The notes beneath the pieces were generated by a model, which was not told the DNA's origin, ran no database searches, and saw nothing but the letters and a program-made list of their open reading frames with translations. From contig NC_089390.1 in the NCBI RefSeq assembly GCF_003171515.1, forward strand, positions 9,242,274 through 9,306,273: a DNA stretch of 64,000 nt, given 5' to 3'. Of this stretch, positions 21,101-36,100 are shown piece by piece (the first letter of the stretch is position 1; each line of letters opens with the position of its first letter). The DNA comes from Pyrenophora tritici-repentis. Taxonomy: Eukaryota; Ascomycota; Dothideomycetes; Pleosporales; Pleosporaceae. The position numbers were made by a program, and so were the translations under genes.

Positions 21101-24100
21101 TTCGGATAATTCACCCTGTGACCAGCTCGTGTTGAAAAATGTTGAACCGCAGATCAGCGTCGTTTCATGTCGTAACGAGGCACACGTCCGTCAACTTGTT
21201 CACCAATACAGCATCGCCAATGCCGACAAAGGTCAGAGACCAAGAGTTGGCTTTGTCATATATGTGACGGAAGAGCATTTGTACTGCATGGCTGCGATTG
21301 ACCACGCGTTGATTGACGGTGTATCTGTGCTGCTCATGTTCCGCGACCTCAGCGCTGCGTACGCAGGTGATTTGGATCTTACCCACACAACAAGATTTTC
21401 ACATTACGTTGGTTATCTGCAGCAACAAGACAAGTCCGTGAGCATGGATTTCTGGAGGCAGTACCTGCAAGGTATCTCTACTTGCAGCTTCCCAGTCCTC
21501 AATGATAACTCGCACGGGTCAAACGAGCTACATGAACTCACGGCATCAGTTGATCAAAGTCTCGGACTGCACGACTTTTGCAGAACGCACGACATCACTC
21601 CTGCTAGCTTGCTACACTTGGCCTGGGCCATGACTTTGCGAGCTTATAGCGGCACCGAAGACGTTTGCTTCGGATACCTCTCTGCTGGGCGAGATCTTTC
21701 TGTACAGGACATTGATGATGCCGTCGGTGCATATATCAATATGTTGGTCTGCAGACTGGACTTGGGTGAGCTTGCATCCAGCAATCTTCTCCAGCTTGCG
21801 GAGTCTGTACAACAGTCCTTCCTCAAATCAATGCCTCACCAGCTCTGCTCATTGGCCGAGATCCAGCATGAGCTCCAGCTTCGTGGGCCTCTCTTCAACA
21901 CCGTTTTGTCCTTGCAAAGCGCGCTGGGAGACATCATCCAGGCGAGCGAACACAGCATCGCTTTCGAGATTGTCGACGAGGTTGACTTGACCGAGTATGA
22001 TATCTCGGTTAACATTGCCGTCGCTAGAGACGATGTTCACCTGAGCTTCCGCCATTACACATCTAAGGTCAGTGACCAGATGGCAAGCAATGTCTTGGGA
22101 ACCTTCCAGAACATGATCCGGGTCATCGTTCAAGGTCACGAAAAACGGCTCGACGAGATCGATCTTCTCAGCGACAATGATAAACAGCAGATTCTCTCAT
22201 GGAACGAGATGATATGGGAAGATCATCAACGATGCATACACGACATTATCTCTGAGCAAGCAAGACAGAAGCCAAACGCCCTCGCCATCGACGCCTATGA
22301 CGGCCGCCTGACTTATGCTGAGCTTGATTCAATCAGCTCTCTCCTTGCTGCACATCTCAGCGAGCTAGGTGTCGGTCCGGAGACTCTAGTCCCACTCTGC
22401 TTCAAGAAGTCCATGTGGGTTCCTGTTGCCCAATTAGCGGTCTTGAAAGCAGGAGGAGCCTGTGTCGCTATGGATCCCACACACCCTGAGAAGCGGAGAG
22501 AAGAGTTGCTACGACAGTGCGATGCCAAGATGGCGCTTACTTCTCCTGAGTACATCCATCTCTTCAAAAAACTGGTCGGAAAGGCCTTGGCAATCAGCAA
22601 GTCCCTCCTCGATGGATTGTTGGAGAAGCAATCAACTCTTCCGAAATCGTGGATCCAACCAACCCCAAGCAATTCTTGCTTTGTTGTGTTCACGAGTGGT
22701 TCAACCGGAAAACCGAAGGGAATCGTGCTCGAGCATCACGCTTTGGCGAGCAGCTCTGCAGCACACGGCCCCATCATGCAGTACAATCAACCTGGGGCAC
22801 GCATCCTTCAGTTTGCTTCATACACCTTCGATGTCAGCATCGGCGAGACATTCTCGGGTCTCCAGATGGGAGGAACAGTGTGCATCCCGGCCGAGGAGGA
22901 GCGCCTGGACGACTTGGCTGGAGTCATCAATCGCATGAACATCAACATCGCCTACCTCACGCCATCAGTAGCCAGTCTCTTGGAGCCAGCAGACGTTCCG
23001 GGCCTTAAAGTCCTCGCTTTGGGAGGTGAGGCCGTCCGGGCGGAAAACGTTGCAGCCTGGGCAGACAAACTGCACCTCATCGACATCTACGGCCCAGCCG
23101 AGACCAGTGTATACTCTACTGGTCTCTCTCCTGTCACCCTCACCGATGCCCCCGGAAATATCGGCTTTGGCCTAGGAGCGCGTATGTGGGTCACGGACGC
23201 CGGCAACCCGGGCCGACTGTGTCATGTCGGTGAAGTCGGAGAGCTCCTCATACAAGGGCCTATCGTTGCGCGCGGGTATTTGAACGACGTTGAAAAGACT
23301 TCAGCAGCTTTCATCCCGCCGCCTCGATGGATGGTTGAGGCAGACATGCAGATCTCTTCCACAGAGAAGCTTTACCGCAGCGGTGATTTGTGCAGGTACA
23401 ACTCCGATGGTAGCATCAACGTTGTGGGCCGCAAGGACATGCAGATCAAGCTTCATGGACAGCGTATCGAGATGGCGGAAATTGAGTACAACATCCTCCG
23501 CTCCGACAGTATCGCCAATGCGGTTGTATTGTACCCTCGAAGTGGACCACTCGGAGAGCGATTAGTCGCAGTCATTGCTCTTCGCGAGTCTTCCACCCTG
23601 CAAGAAGACACGAAGACGATGCGTCTCATCGATCCTTCCCACAACCCAGTAGCAGCCGAGAAGATCGCACAGGGTCAAGCCTACCTGGGCAAGCGCGTAC
23701 CGGGCTATATGATGCCTTCGGTTTGGCTCTGCTTCGACATATTGCCGCTGTCTCGGAACGAGAAGACAGACCGCGTTCGTGTGCTGCAATATGTTCAAGA
23801 GATGGCTGCTATCCCAGGTGTAGCAACACATAAGTCTGAAGAGCAGGCCAAGGTATCAGCCCCTTTGAACTCGACAGAAGCCACTGTACAAGGTATCGTC
23901 GCCGGTGTTCTTGGGCAGCCGCAGTCAAAGATTTCCATGGATCAAAGCTTTGTAGGAATGGCCGGTGATTCCATCCAGGCTATGCAAGCCGTAGCGAAAT
24001 GCCGGACAAATGGACTCTCCGTCACTGTCAAGGACGTTCTCATGAGCAAGTCGCTGAGAGACCTTGCAAAGAAAGCCCGCTCAATATCATCAACACCCAC

Positions 24101-27100
24101 CAGGAAGATTGGTAGTGACGAGCCATTTGCTTTGCTTGCGAACGCCACACTAGAGGCCCTCGACAAGGACGTGAAGAAAATCGGCTACACAGGCTCCGAC
24201 GACTTGGAGGATGCTTACCCGGCTAGTCCGATGCAGCAAGGTTTGCTCATTGCCCAGGCCCAGGCAAGTGGCAACTACAAGTTCTTTGCGCTCTGTGAGG
24301 CGACTGCACTGAAATCAGGCATCAAAGTGTCTGTCGAAAGGTTGCGGTCGGCATGGCAGCAGGTCGTCAACAGACATGCCATTCTCCGGACTGTCTTCGT
24401 CGAGACAAGCAACGCAAACAATGATGATGTTAGCGCTCTCTACACCCAGGCCGTGTTGAAACAATCCAGTGCTAGAGAAGCTCAAGTAGGCGACTACCAA
24501 GCACTTCTAGACCAGCCCTGGACTCATCCTATCGACTACGAAGACGGTCTTCCATTGCACAGATTCACGACCTATGAGAATGCTACAGACGGAAAGGTAT
24601 ACTTCAACCTTGAAATCAGCCACACCTTGATTGATGGCGCTTCGATGGCCATCATTCTCAGAGATCTTGTCTCGGCTTATCAACACCAAAGCCAAGGTCC
24701 TGCACCCCTTTACCGCAATTACATCTCAATGCTGGTTGAGAGGCAACATTCCGAGGTTGAGAACTCTCTCACGTACTGGAGCCAGTACCTTGAAGGTGTT
24801 GAGCCTTGCATCATGCCCAAGCTCCTGCTTGACCAGAGTGCACCCGTTGAAAACACTTTGGAGAATGTCAAGGTCAACCTTCCTTCTGATACTGTCAAGA
24901 AGCTTCATGCATTCTCCAAGGCCAACGCAGTCACCTTGGCCAGTATCCTGCAAACTGCGTGGGCCATTGTTGTCCGCGCATACAGCAGCAATCCCGATGT
25001 TGTCTTTGGCTTCCTTGCGTCTGGCCGTGACATCTCGCTCGACGGTTTAGAAAATGCCCTGGGACCTTATATCAACATGCTGATCTGCCGCGTTGATGCA
25101 AAGCCGTCCAACAAAGACAGCATACTGACCACAATCCAAAAGGCGCAGGGCGACTACCTAGACTCTTTGGCTCACCAGCATACTCCGTTGAGCCAGATCC
25201 AGCACAGCATTCTGGACGCCTCTGCAGGCTCCCGCATTTTCAACTCGGTACTATCAATCCAACGTCCACTTTCAACAGACGACACCGGAAACGAGATCAA
25301 GATCGAGTGCGTACAGTCATACGACCCAACAGAATATGACTGCAGTGTCAGCATTACAGCCAGTGAAGCAGCCGTTGAGGCAAACATTAGCTACATGTCA
25401 ACATACTACACCACTCAGCAAGCCACTCGGATCGGAAAGACATTCTCGAAGATTCTGACTGATATGCTGGAAGACCCAACTGCACCACTCACCAGTCTGG
25501 AATTCATCACTCCGGAGGACAAGCAGATCATCTTACACCGGAACAAAAACGGAGTAGTTCCGCCAGCGGCTCAGCACCTCATTCATGAACAAGTCGCTCG
25601 TCAAGCGGTAGAGCGCCCCAGTGCCCCGGCCATTGCGTCATGGGACGGCTCCTATTCGTATGAGGAGCTCATCTCTATTGCGGGTCGTCTTGCACATCAT
25701 CTACGCAACAATGGAGTGACAACCGAGCAAAAGGTACTTCTCGCTTTCGACAAGAGCAAGTGGGCTGTCGTATCAATGCTCGCAGTTCTCTTGGCAGGCG
25801 GAACATATCTCTCCGTTGACCCTGCCCATCCGCCGCAGCATCACCGGAACATCATCGAACAGGCCGAGCCGGTCTTATTGCTAACAGGCTCCAATGACTA
25901 TGCTGAGAAGCTCAGAGCTGTCATTGAGCCTGTTATAGTTGTCGATGAGACTATGTTGGCCCAGCTTCAGGACCAGTCAAAGCTTCCTGATGAGGTGGCC
26001 TTGCCGGCAAATGGAGCCTTCATATGCACAACCAGTGGAAGTACTGGCCGACCGAAAGCCATTACGATCACGCACAGCTCTTTCAGCTCAGTCGTCGCTC
26101 ACAACCCTGAGATGGGCATTGGAACAGACTCTCGTGTCTTCCAGTTCGCAAGCTACACCTTCGACACGGCCAACTCAGAGATATGGGCACCATTGATGCT
26201 GGGCGCATGTGTTTGCATCCCGTCTGAGAACGAGAGAATGAATGACACTGCTGGAGCAATCAATCGTCTCGCAGTCAACTGGTCGTTCTTTACGCCCTCG
26301 ATGGCAAGCTTGTTGAGTCCCGCGGACATTCCCGGTCTCAAGACCCTGGCCCTGGGCGGTGAGCTGGTTCGAGAAGATATTGTCAAGACATGGAACGGCC
26401 ACGCACGAGTGATTAACAGCTTTGGTCCAGCTGAATGCTCGGTATGGACCACTATGGCCGATATTGGACATGGCAATCCGGTCACCACAATCAACAAAGG
26501 GAATGGAGGCTATGGCTCTCTTCTCTGGATCGCTGATACCACTGACGTAACCAAACTGGCTCCTATTGGAGCGACTGGTGAGCTCTTGGTCGAAGGACCA
26601 ATCCTCTCCCGCGGCTACCTCGATCTTCAGAAGAGTGCAGAAGCTTTCATTCCACCTCCACCGTGGCGTGTGCAAGACAACCCCAACACACGCCTGTACC
26701 GATCCGGAGATTTGGTTAGATACAACGAGGATGGCACTGTCGTGGTTGTAGGCAGGCAAGACGGACAAGTCAAGCTGAACGGACAACGAATCGAGTGTTC
26801 TGAGATCGAACGCAATGTCGCCGCCCACGACTTCGTCCGCTTTGCGGTCATCTTCGTGCCAAAGAAGGGCATATGCCAACGGAAGCTTACAGCGGTCGTA
26901 GCTCTTCAGCAATTCTCTGAGAGAACTATGGTATCCAAGGAGCTGCGTCCAATCTCCCCTGAAAATGCCAAAGCGGCAGCCAAGCAAATCGAAGAAATCA
27001 AAGAGCAGCTTCGCAGTCGTGTGCCAGGATACATGGTACCAACCTCGTGGCTCATCGTAGAATCAATGGCTTTGACGCCGTCGAAGAAGGTCGATCGTGT

Positions 27101-30100
27101 TACCATTGCTCGTTGGGTCGAGACGCTATCGAATGAGACCTACACGCAAGCTTTGGATACCACAGCAGCCGCAGATCAAGGCGCCATTGTGGAACAGGAT
27201 AATCTTAGCCCCGAGGTTAAGCTTGTCCAGCGCATAATCGCCGCCGTTCTAAACATACCACTGGACCAAGTCGATTTGAACAAGTCCTTCTTGAACCTCG
27301 GAGGAGACTCTATCCAAGCAATTGGCACAGTCGTACAGTGCCGAAAAGAGGGCCTGAGGTTGACGGTCAAGGCCATCATGCAGTCTAAGAGCCTCTACGG
27401 CCTGGCAGCGGCCGCCGAAAAGTCGGATCAACCCCAAAGCCTGCAGCAGGAAGAACTGGTTGACGTTCCTTTTGAGCTATCGCCTATTCAAAAGTTGTAC
27501 TTCTCCGATATTGCCAGGTCCTCCAGAGAGCCCGAAGCAAACCAATTCAACCAGAGTTTCTTGCTTGCTGTGACAGCCAAGCAGGGCGCAGATGAAGTGG
27601 CGAACGCTCTAAGGCAACTCGTTGAGTATCACCCACTGCTGCGAGCTCGCTACTCCCTCGACAAAGACGGAAGCTGGACTCAAATGATTCCAAAGCAGCT
27701 GGAAGGGAGCTTCCACTTCGCAAGCCACGCTGTCGACTCGGATGAAGAGGCTCGTGCCATTGCTCGAAAGCAACAAGAACAGCACCGTATCGAAACGGGG
27801 GCGGTATTTGCTGTCGTGCTGCTAAACATCAATAGTACCGGCAAGCAGCTTCTGTTTCTCACAGCGCATCATCTGGTCATTGATCTGGTATCCTGGAGGA
27901 TCATCATTCGACAGCTCGAGGACCTGCTCACGGTCAAGGGATCGCATCTACCCGCACTCAAGCCATTCCCATTCCACTCTTGGATCAAAGCCCAGGCTGA
28001 TTACAGCACGCAACATCTCACCCCTGAATCATCTCTCTTGCATGAGGTCCCAGCAGCAGACTACAGCTACTGGGGCATGCAGGGGGAGCAGAACCTTAGG
28101 CGCGATATAGCAGAGTTCAACTTCACTTTGGACGCCAATAGTACCGACGGACTCCTACGGAACTGCCACTCTTCCATGAAGACTGAGGCTCTGGACATTC
28201 TACTGGCTGCTGCATTCTCATCGTTTGCGGAAGCGTTCTCGCGTACACCACCATCCATCTTCAACGAAGGTCACGGAAGAGAGTCCTGGGATAGCTCTCG
28301 TGTCGATGTCACAGAGACAGTCGGGTGGTTCACTACCATGTATCCTCTACATGTCTCGCCTCTCAAGGACGACCTTACAGGCATTATTCAGCAACTAAAA
28401 GACCAGAGACGATCTTTGCCACGCAAGGGCTGGTCTTACTTCAACTCTGCCGTCTCCAACCCAGCAGGTAGAGCTGCATTTGCGAAGCACTGGCCTGTCG
28501 AGATTTTGTTCAACTATCTGGGAGTGTACCAGGGACAAGAGCAGCAAGCCGCATCCGGTGAAGACGCCAGTCTTCTGCAGATCATACCCTTCAACGAGGG
28601 TGACTTCGGTCCTCAGGTCAACCGGTTTTCGCTGATCGACATCAACACATATGTCCTCGACGGAAAAGCTCATGTTTCGCTCACCTACAACCGCAACATG
28701 AAACATGTCGAGGCGATTGAGCGCTGGGTACAGTTGTATCAACAGACGCTTGGCGACATGATTTGCGCGCTGGAGCAGTCGCCACGGATTTTGACACCAG
28801 GAGACTTCCCTCTGCTGCAGAACACATCATACACCAGTCTCCAAAGGCTTCAGAAACATTTCGAGCCTTCTGTTACTCCGGTCGACAATATCGAGGATAT
28901 CTACGCCTGCTCTCCTATGCAAGAGGGTATCTTGCTCACCCAGAACCGCATGGATGGCGCATACCACATCGAGATGGTCGTGCAGGTATCTTCCGTTCGC
29001 GGAGCACCAATTGATGTTCCAAGACTGGTCAAAGCTTGGCAGATGGTGGTTGACCGACAAGTGGTGCTGAGAACAGTCTTTGTGGAAGGTCTGTCCGACC
29101 GTCCATACGATCAGCTCCTGCTCAAGGCACACTCTCCCTTGGTCAAGTTATTAGGCCCGCCTGAAGGAGATGCAGTAAGCTTCATGAACGCTCAGACACA
29201 GGTGTTCAGCCCAGACCAGCCGCCGCATTGCCTGACGATCTTACACGACAACGAGACCGGCCTTACACTCTGCAAGCTAGAGATCAGTCACGCATTGGTG
29301 GACGGCGCATCGATGTCCATCCTTGTTTCGGACTGGGTGGAGGCCTATCAGAACCCATCAAATGTCAGCCCTGGTCCTCTGTACAGCGATTACATTGGGT
29401 ACATCCAGTCACAGCCTCGCGCCGCTGCCATCGACTTCTGGAAAAGCCAGTTAAGTGGTGTCAGGGCATGCCACTTTCCGAATATCCTAGAGTCAGATAC
29501 GGAAGCCGAAGAAGCCCATCCTCTTCGCCAAGTCGACGTCAAGATTCCTGAAGCCTCCCAGGTACGGCAGTTCTGCCAAGAGCACAATGTTACTTTGGCA
29601 AGCATCTTCCGCCTGGCATGGGCGAAGGTCCTCCGAGCCTTCACAGGAGACGATCAAGTCTGTTTTGGATACTTGGCGTCTGGTCGAGAAATCCCTGTGG
29701 CAGGGATCGAAGAAGCGGTCGGAGCTTTCATCAACATGCTCGTCTGCTCAATTGACTTCGATGCCACCTCACAGCAATCGGCGATCACTTCCTTGGACAA
29801 GTTGCAAGACGAATACCTGCAGTCTCTTCCATACCAGCATGTCAGCCTTGCTGAGATCCAGCACGAGCTTGGTCTATCGTCTGGCCAAAAGCTGTTCAAC
29901 ACCGTGCTCAGCTTTCAGAGACGACCGCACCAAGACTTCTTCGCTGGCGACCTACACCTTCGCTACATCGATGGTGTGGATCCGACAGAGTACCCCATCT
30001 CGATCAGTATCTCCGACGACGCTGGAAAGATCCATGTACAGATGAGCTACTTCGCCAGTATCTTATCCGATGCCCAGGCGGCAAGTGTTAGCAACGCCCT

Positions 30101-33100
30101 CTCAAGCATCCTTGCTTCTATCCTTGATACACCACAGGTCCTGGTTGCACAGCTGAAGATGGAAAGCGACGAAGACCGCAAACAGATATTTTCCTGGAAC
30201 TCGGATATACCCGCAACGGTTGACAAGTGTGTCCATGAGGTCTTCGAAGATTCAGTCAAGCGTGCTCCTGGAGCTGTTGCCATCGATTCGTTTGAGGGTA
30301 CCATGTCATACAGCGAGCTGGACCTCAAGAGTAGCATACTGGGAGCTCAACTCATGCAACATGGAGTAACGGCCGGCGACTTCATCCCCATCGCCTTTGA
30401 AAAGAGTGTCTGGGCCATCGTTTCTATGATGGGCATCATGAAAACCGGAGCTGGTTATGTTCCTCTCGATATGGCTCATCCAGATGACCGTCTCAAGACC
30501 ATCATCTCCCAGCTTGGAGACGTCCGGCTGATCTTGGCATCGCAGACAAACACGAAGCGAATGCAGATGCTGGCCGACAACGTCTTGACAGTATCTTCCG
30601 GGGCCCTTGTGGATACGAAGTCGACTTCTGTTGTTCTTCCCGCTGTCAATCCTGAGAGCACTGCATACTGTCTCTTCACATCTGGTACCAGTGGTGTGCC
30701 CAAGGGTGTGGTACTAAGCCACCGAGCAGTAAATAGCAGTACCTTCCACCACGGTGCCCTCATCGACTGCAACAGCTCCACACGCATGTACCAGTTCGCC
30801 GCCTTCACTTTCGATGCCTGCATTCTGGAGATTTTCACCACTCTCATGTACGGTGGAACCATCTGCCTACCTTCAGACGACGAGAAGATGAGCGATATCG
30901 TCGGCTTCATCAACAGGAAACAAGTCAATACCGCCTTTATGACTCCATCCCTTGTGCGCATAGTCAGGCCAGACGATATTCTTACAATGAAGACACTGAT
31001 ACTTGGAGGTGAAGCTCTCGGGGCTGACAACATCGCCATATGGGCAAGCAGACTCCGATTGATGAATGGATACGGCCCAACAGAGACTTGTGAGTCCTTA
31101 TCATCTGATGTTAGAGCAGGACTAATCAATTTCGCAGGCGTTTTTGCAGTCATGAAGACTTTCGAGGGGGCGATGGACCGCAACGACGTCTTGGGCAAAG
31201 GCGTTGCTTCCCAAACTTGGATTGTCAACCCTGACGACCCTACCCAGCTTGCGCCGCTCGGAGCTGTGGGCATGCTTCATCTTTCTGGGCCGGCGCTCGC
31301 AGACGGATATCTCGGAGATCAGGCCAAAACCGACAGCGTATTTCTGGAGAATCCCGGTTTCCTTCGAGGCGAGAGAGCATACAATACCGGCGATCGCGCT
31401 CGCTACAGCACCGACGGCTCTATCATATACCTTGGTCGAGCTGATCAGCAGACCAAGCTACGTGGTCAGAGAATCGAGCTTACTGAAATCGAGACTCATA
31501 CCTTGAGCAACCTGCCAGACGCGAGTGGCGTCTGCGTGGACATCGTGCTTCCGGGTGGTCTGCAAGACAAGGCTTGTCTCGCCGCTTTCTTCTGTCTCGA
31601 AAAGAAGAACAAGTCGCTTCTGGGAGAAGACCTGCTCCTTCCAGTATCCGAATCTGTACAGAACGATATCGTGCGACTTCAGCGGGCTCTCGAGGCAGCA
31701 TTGCCACCGTATGAAGTTCCGGCTCTATACATTCCCGTCAGCAAGATGCCAACAACCACTGCCGGAAAGCTTGATCGACGCAGTCTCCGTGAGACGATAG
31801 CTAGTATGCCTCAAGAGGAACTCCTGCGCATGTATTCGCAATCAGAAAACTCTAAGAAACCATTGACGACTGCAGCCGAGCAAACTCTCGCACTCGCCTG
31901 GTCTGAGGTCCTGAAGATACCAGTCTCCCGCATTGGATCAGACGATAATTTCTTCAGAGTGGGTGGTGATTCCATCTCGGCAATGGTGCTTGCATCGAAG
32001 AGAGTGGCGACGGTCGCAGATATCTTCAAACATCCCGTTCTGTCCGATATGGCAGCTGTTTCCAGCAGCAAGTCTTCCAGCAGCGAGAGTTGCAGCGAGA
32101 CAGTTGCTCCATTCAGCCTTCTCGACGGGAGCACAACTGTATCGTCCATTGGAGCTAAGAGCAAGGTATCTCCAGACGATGTCGAGGATGCGTACCCATG
32201 CACGCCGTTGCAAGAAGGTCTCATGGCACTTTCGCTCCTCAATCCTGGGTCGTACATTCTGCGAAAGGTTCTCCGCCTGCCAACCTCGATCGACCTGCCA
32301 ATGTTCAAGGAGGCCTGGGACATGACGGTCGCCAACAACCCAATCTTGCGTACGACGATCATTGAAAGTCCAGACGCATGCTCACTGCAGGTTGTGCTCA
32401 AGCACGACACCACCAGCTTGTGGCGTACAGCTTCCAGCCTTCAAGAGTACCTTGACCAAGACGAACAGGAAAGCTTCACCTTTGGGATGCCATTGTCTCG
32501 CTACGGCATCACTGCAGATGGCCACTTTGTCTGGACAGCACACCACGCCATCTACGACGGCTGGACTCTACCACTGATCCTCAATCAAGTCCGTGCTTAC
32601 TACACAAGCAGCATATCGAAAAGGGTTCCCGGCTTCAACAGCTTCGTTAAATACATTACTTCCACCACACATGAAGAAGCACACGCGTACTGGAAAAATT
32701 CGCTGTCAGGCGGAAAGCCAACCATTGCCTTCCCGGAACCGCCTCCTGCTACTCATACTCATCGTCACCGAGTTAATGGAGTGGCACATCAACGAATCGC
32801 AATGCAGCTACAATCAGAAGTCGATGTACCAACAGCGACACTGCTGAGAGCAGCATGGGCATATGTGCTCGCCCAATACTCTGACGCCGGTGAAGACAAC
32901 GATGTTGTGTTCGGAACTACCCTTTCGGGTCGTAGCTGTCCAGTTGACGACATCACAGAGATCGTTGGCCCTACCATCACCACAGTGCCTGTTCGAATGG
33001 GTATACCTACCGGAGAGGTAACTGTCGGGGCTTTTCTGAAGGAAGTGCAGGACCAGACGACAGACATGATGCCTTTCGAGCACTTCGGTCTGCGGAACAT

Positions 33101-36100
33101 TGCCAACATCAACGCAGACACTGCGGCAGCCGTACAGTTCCAGAACCTTTTTGTCGTACAGCCCATGGCGCAGAGGTTCGATATCCAGCCAGAAGAGCTA
33201 CTTGGTGCGGAAGAAGTGGCTCTTCCATTGAAGAACTTCGACACATACCCGCTGGTCTGGGAGTGCAGCCTTGATGAGAAGGATGTTCACGTCGAAGCAC
33301 GATTCGACCAGACTATTGTCCCACAGAATCGGGTGGAAAGGATGCTCCGTCACTTTGAGCACATTGTGTCATGCTTCCAGCAAGCTACAGAAAAGATGAA
33401 AATGGAAGACATCACTATGCTCACCACCGACGAAATGACTCAGATTCTGGACTGGAACAACACATACCCAGAGATACTCGAGACAAATGTGCCCGCGGTC
33501 TTCGCAGAGCAAGTCAAGCTACGACCTGATGCACTTGCCGTTGATGCTTGGGACGGAAAGCTCACCTACGCCGAATTGGATCGATTGTCGACCGCATTGG
33601 CTGGGAGACTAAACCAGAACCACGGAATTGGACCAGAAGTCTTAGTTCCGCTTTGTTTCCAGAAATCTATGTGGGCCGTGGCCACGCAACTCTCGGTCAT
33701 GAAGGCAGGCGGTGCCGTCGTCAACCTGGATCCAGCTCAACCGCTAGACCGTATTCAGCTCATTCTTCGAGATGCTGACGCAAAGGTCGTGCTGACAGCT
33801 TCTCATTTGGCAAAGAAATTCGAGACCGTAGCTGGCCTCACGACAATTGCTATTGACGAGCAATACTTCGCCAACCTACCACTCACCAGCACCCCTGCTT
33901 TACCTGTCATCAGCCCCCAGAACCCAGCCTATGTCCTCTTTACTTCTGGATCAACTGGACTCCCCAAAGGAATCGTCATCGAACATCGCAGTCTTTGCTC
34001 CAGCAGCAAAGCCCATGGAACAGCCTGGAACATTGGACCCTCGACTCGCCTTCTTCAATTTGCTGCGTACCAGTTCGATGTCTCAGCAGCTGACATCTTC
34101 ACCACACTTCAGAGGGGTGGCTGTATCTGTGTTCCTTCTGATAATGAGCGTCTGAACGATCTCGCAGGCGCCATCAATCGATTCCAGTGCAACTGGGCCT
34201 TCCTGACTCCAACAGTCGCCTCACTGCTGCCCGCTGAGGGTATTCCCAGCCTTCGCAAACTTGTACTTGGTGGTGAAGCTAGCACTAGAGCCATCATCGC
34301 CAAATGGCACAGTATCCTGGACCTTATTGTGTGCTACGGACCAGCCGAAACGACGGTTTACTCCTCAGGCGCACCGCCCGCCACAGTTTCCAGCAATCCA
34401 GCTGATATCGGCTCTCCCATTGGTGTCTTGAACTGGATCGTGGATCCTTCGGACCACAACAAGCTTGTGCCTATTGGCTGCACGGGTGAGCTGATACTGG
34501 AAGGACCAACCGTTGCGAGAGGCTATCTGCATAACGAAGAGAAGACAGCCGCTGCGTTCGTTACCGATCCTGCTTGGACCAAGACAGGCGACAAACCAAG
34601 GAGGTTCTACCGCACTGGAGATCTAGTCCGTTACAATGAAGACGGTACGATTCATTTCGTTGGACGCAAAGACACCATGATGAAGATTCGCGGCCAGAGA
34701 GTTGAGGCCGGCGAAATCGAACACGCCATCCGGGCAAGGCTCTCTACACTCGGACATGTTGTTGTCGACTCGGCTCGCCCAGAAAGTCTTGATAGCCGGA
34801 CTGCATTGATTGCATACCTCCAACCTAGCGCTATCGCAGCTGAAGAAACTCATATTCTTTCATTGGACCCTATCAAGGAAGACCTCGTGGCACTGCAAAC
34901 ATCGCTCTCAGGGGCCTTGCCACACTACATGCTACCAAACTACTTTATACCCATTTCTCGGGTACCGCTAACAACGAACGGCAAGACGGATCGCCGCAAG
35001 CTCAAGGAACTGGTCTCGTCCCTCACGAGGGAGCAGCTTCTCGAGTATGGTCTACAGACCTCATTGGGAGACAAGAAACAACAGCCGTCAACTTCAGCAG
35101 AATTTGCACTCCGTGATCTCTGGGCTCAGACTTTGGGCGTAGACGCCGAGACTATTGGTACTGACGATCAATTCTTCCGGATCGGCGGTGACTCAATCCT
35201 TGCTATCAAGCTGGTATCGACAGCTGCGAAGCAAGGCCTTCAACTGTCAGTCACCGACTTCTTCGAAAGCCCCGCACTCTCAGACATGGCCAAAGTCATC
35301 GGCGGACGCACACGCTCTGAGGAACACGATGATACTGCGCCTTACAAGCCATTCTCTCTTATCACAGACAAGCCACAACACAAGCTGGTAAAAGAGCTGG
35401 CGGCCCAAATCAAAACTACTGAGAAGAACATCATCGACGTTCTTCCAGCAACAGACTTCCAGAAGAATGCCGTGGCTCATGGTTTGATGAAGACTCGCGG
35501 GTTCAGAAACTACCTTTGGTTGGACCGTGATGGCGATGCGGAGACCAAGCTCATCAACCCTGCCCTCCAGGCATTCGTGGCTCAGCACGAGATTCTTCGT
35601 ACGGTATTCGCTGTGCATGGAGCAGATATCGTCCAGACGGTGCTTCGTTACCTCCCATACGAGATTGAGTGGCATGAGACCGCAGACGATATCGAATCAT
35701 CGACCATGCAGATCAGCAAACAAGACGCCGAGCGTCCAGTGATCATGGCCGATCCACAGCTGAAGTTTTTCGTGGTGGCCAAAGCTGGTGCGAAGGCTTC
35801 ATACCGACTCATCATGCGCATCTCCCATGCCCAGTATGACGGCTCTTGTCTGCCGCAGCTTTTGAATTCGTTGGTAGCAGCGCTGGAATGTCAAGAGGCG
35901 GGCCCAATCTCGTCAATGGCACCGTACTTCCAGGAGCAAGCAGTTTCGCCAGCTAAACAACTAGAAGCTGCGGAGTACTGGCAATCTCTTCTCCACGGCT
36001 CGACCATGACTTCGCTTGTCCAGCACCTGCACGAAACACCATCGTACAAGAACATCTACAACACCCAGTTGACGAGAACCATTCCCACCCCGTCAGCTAT

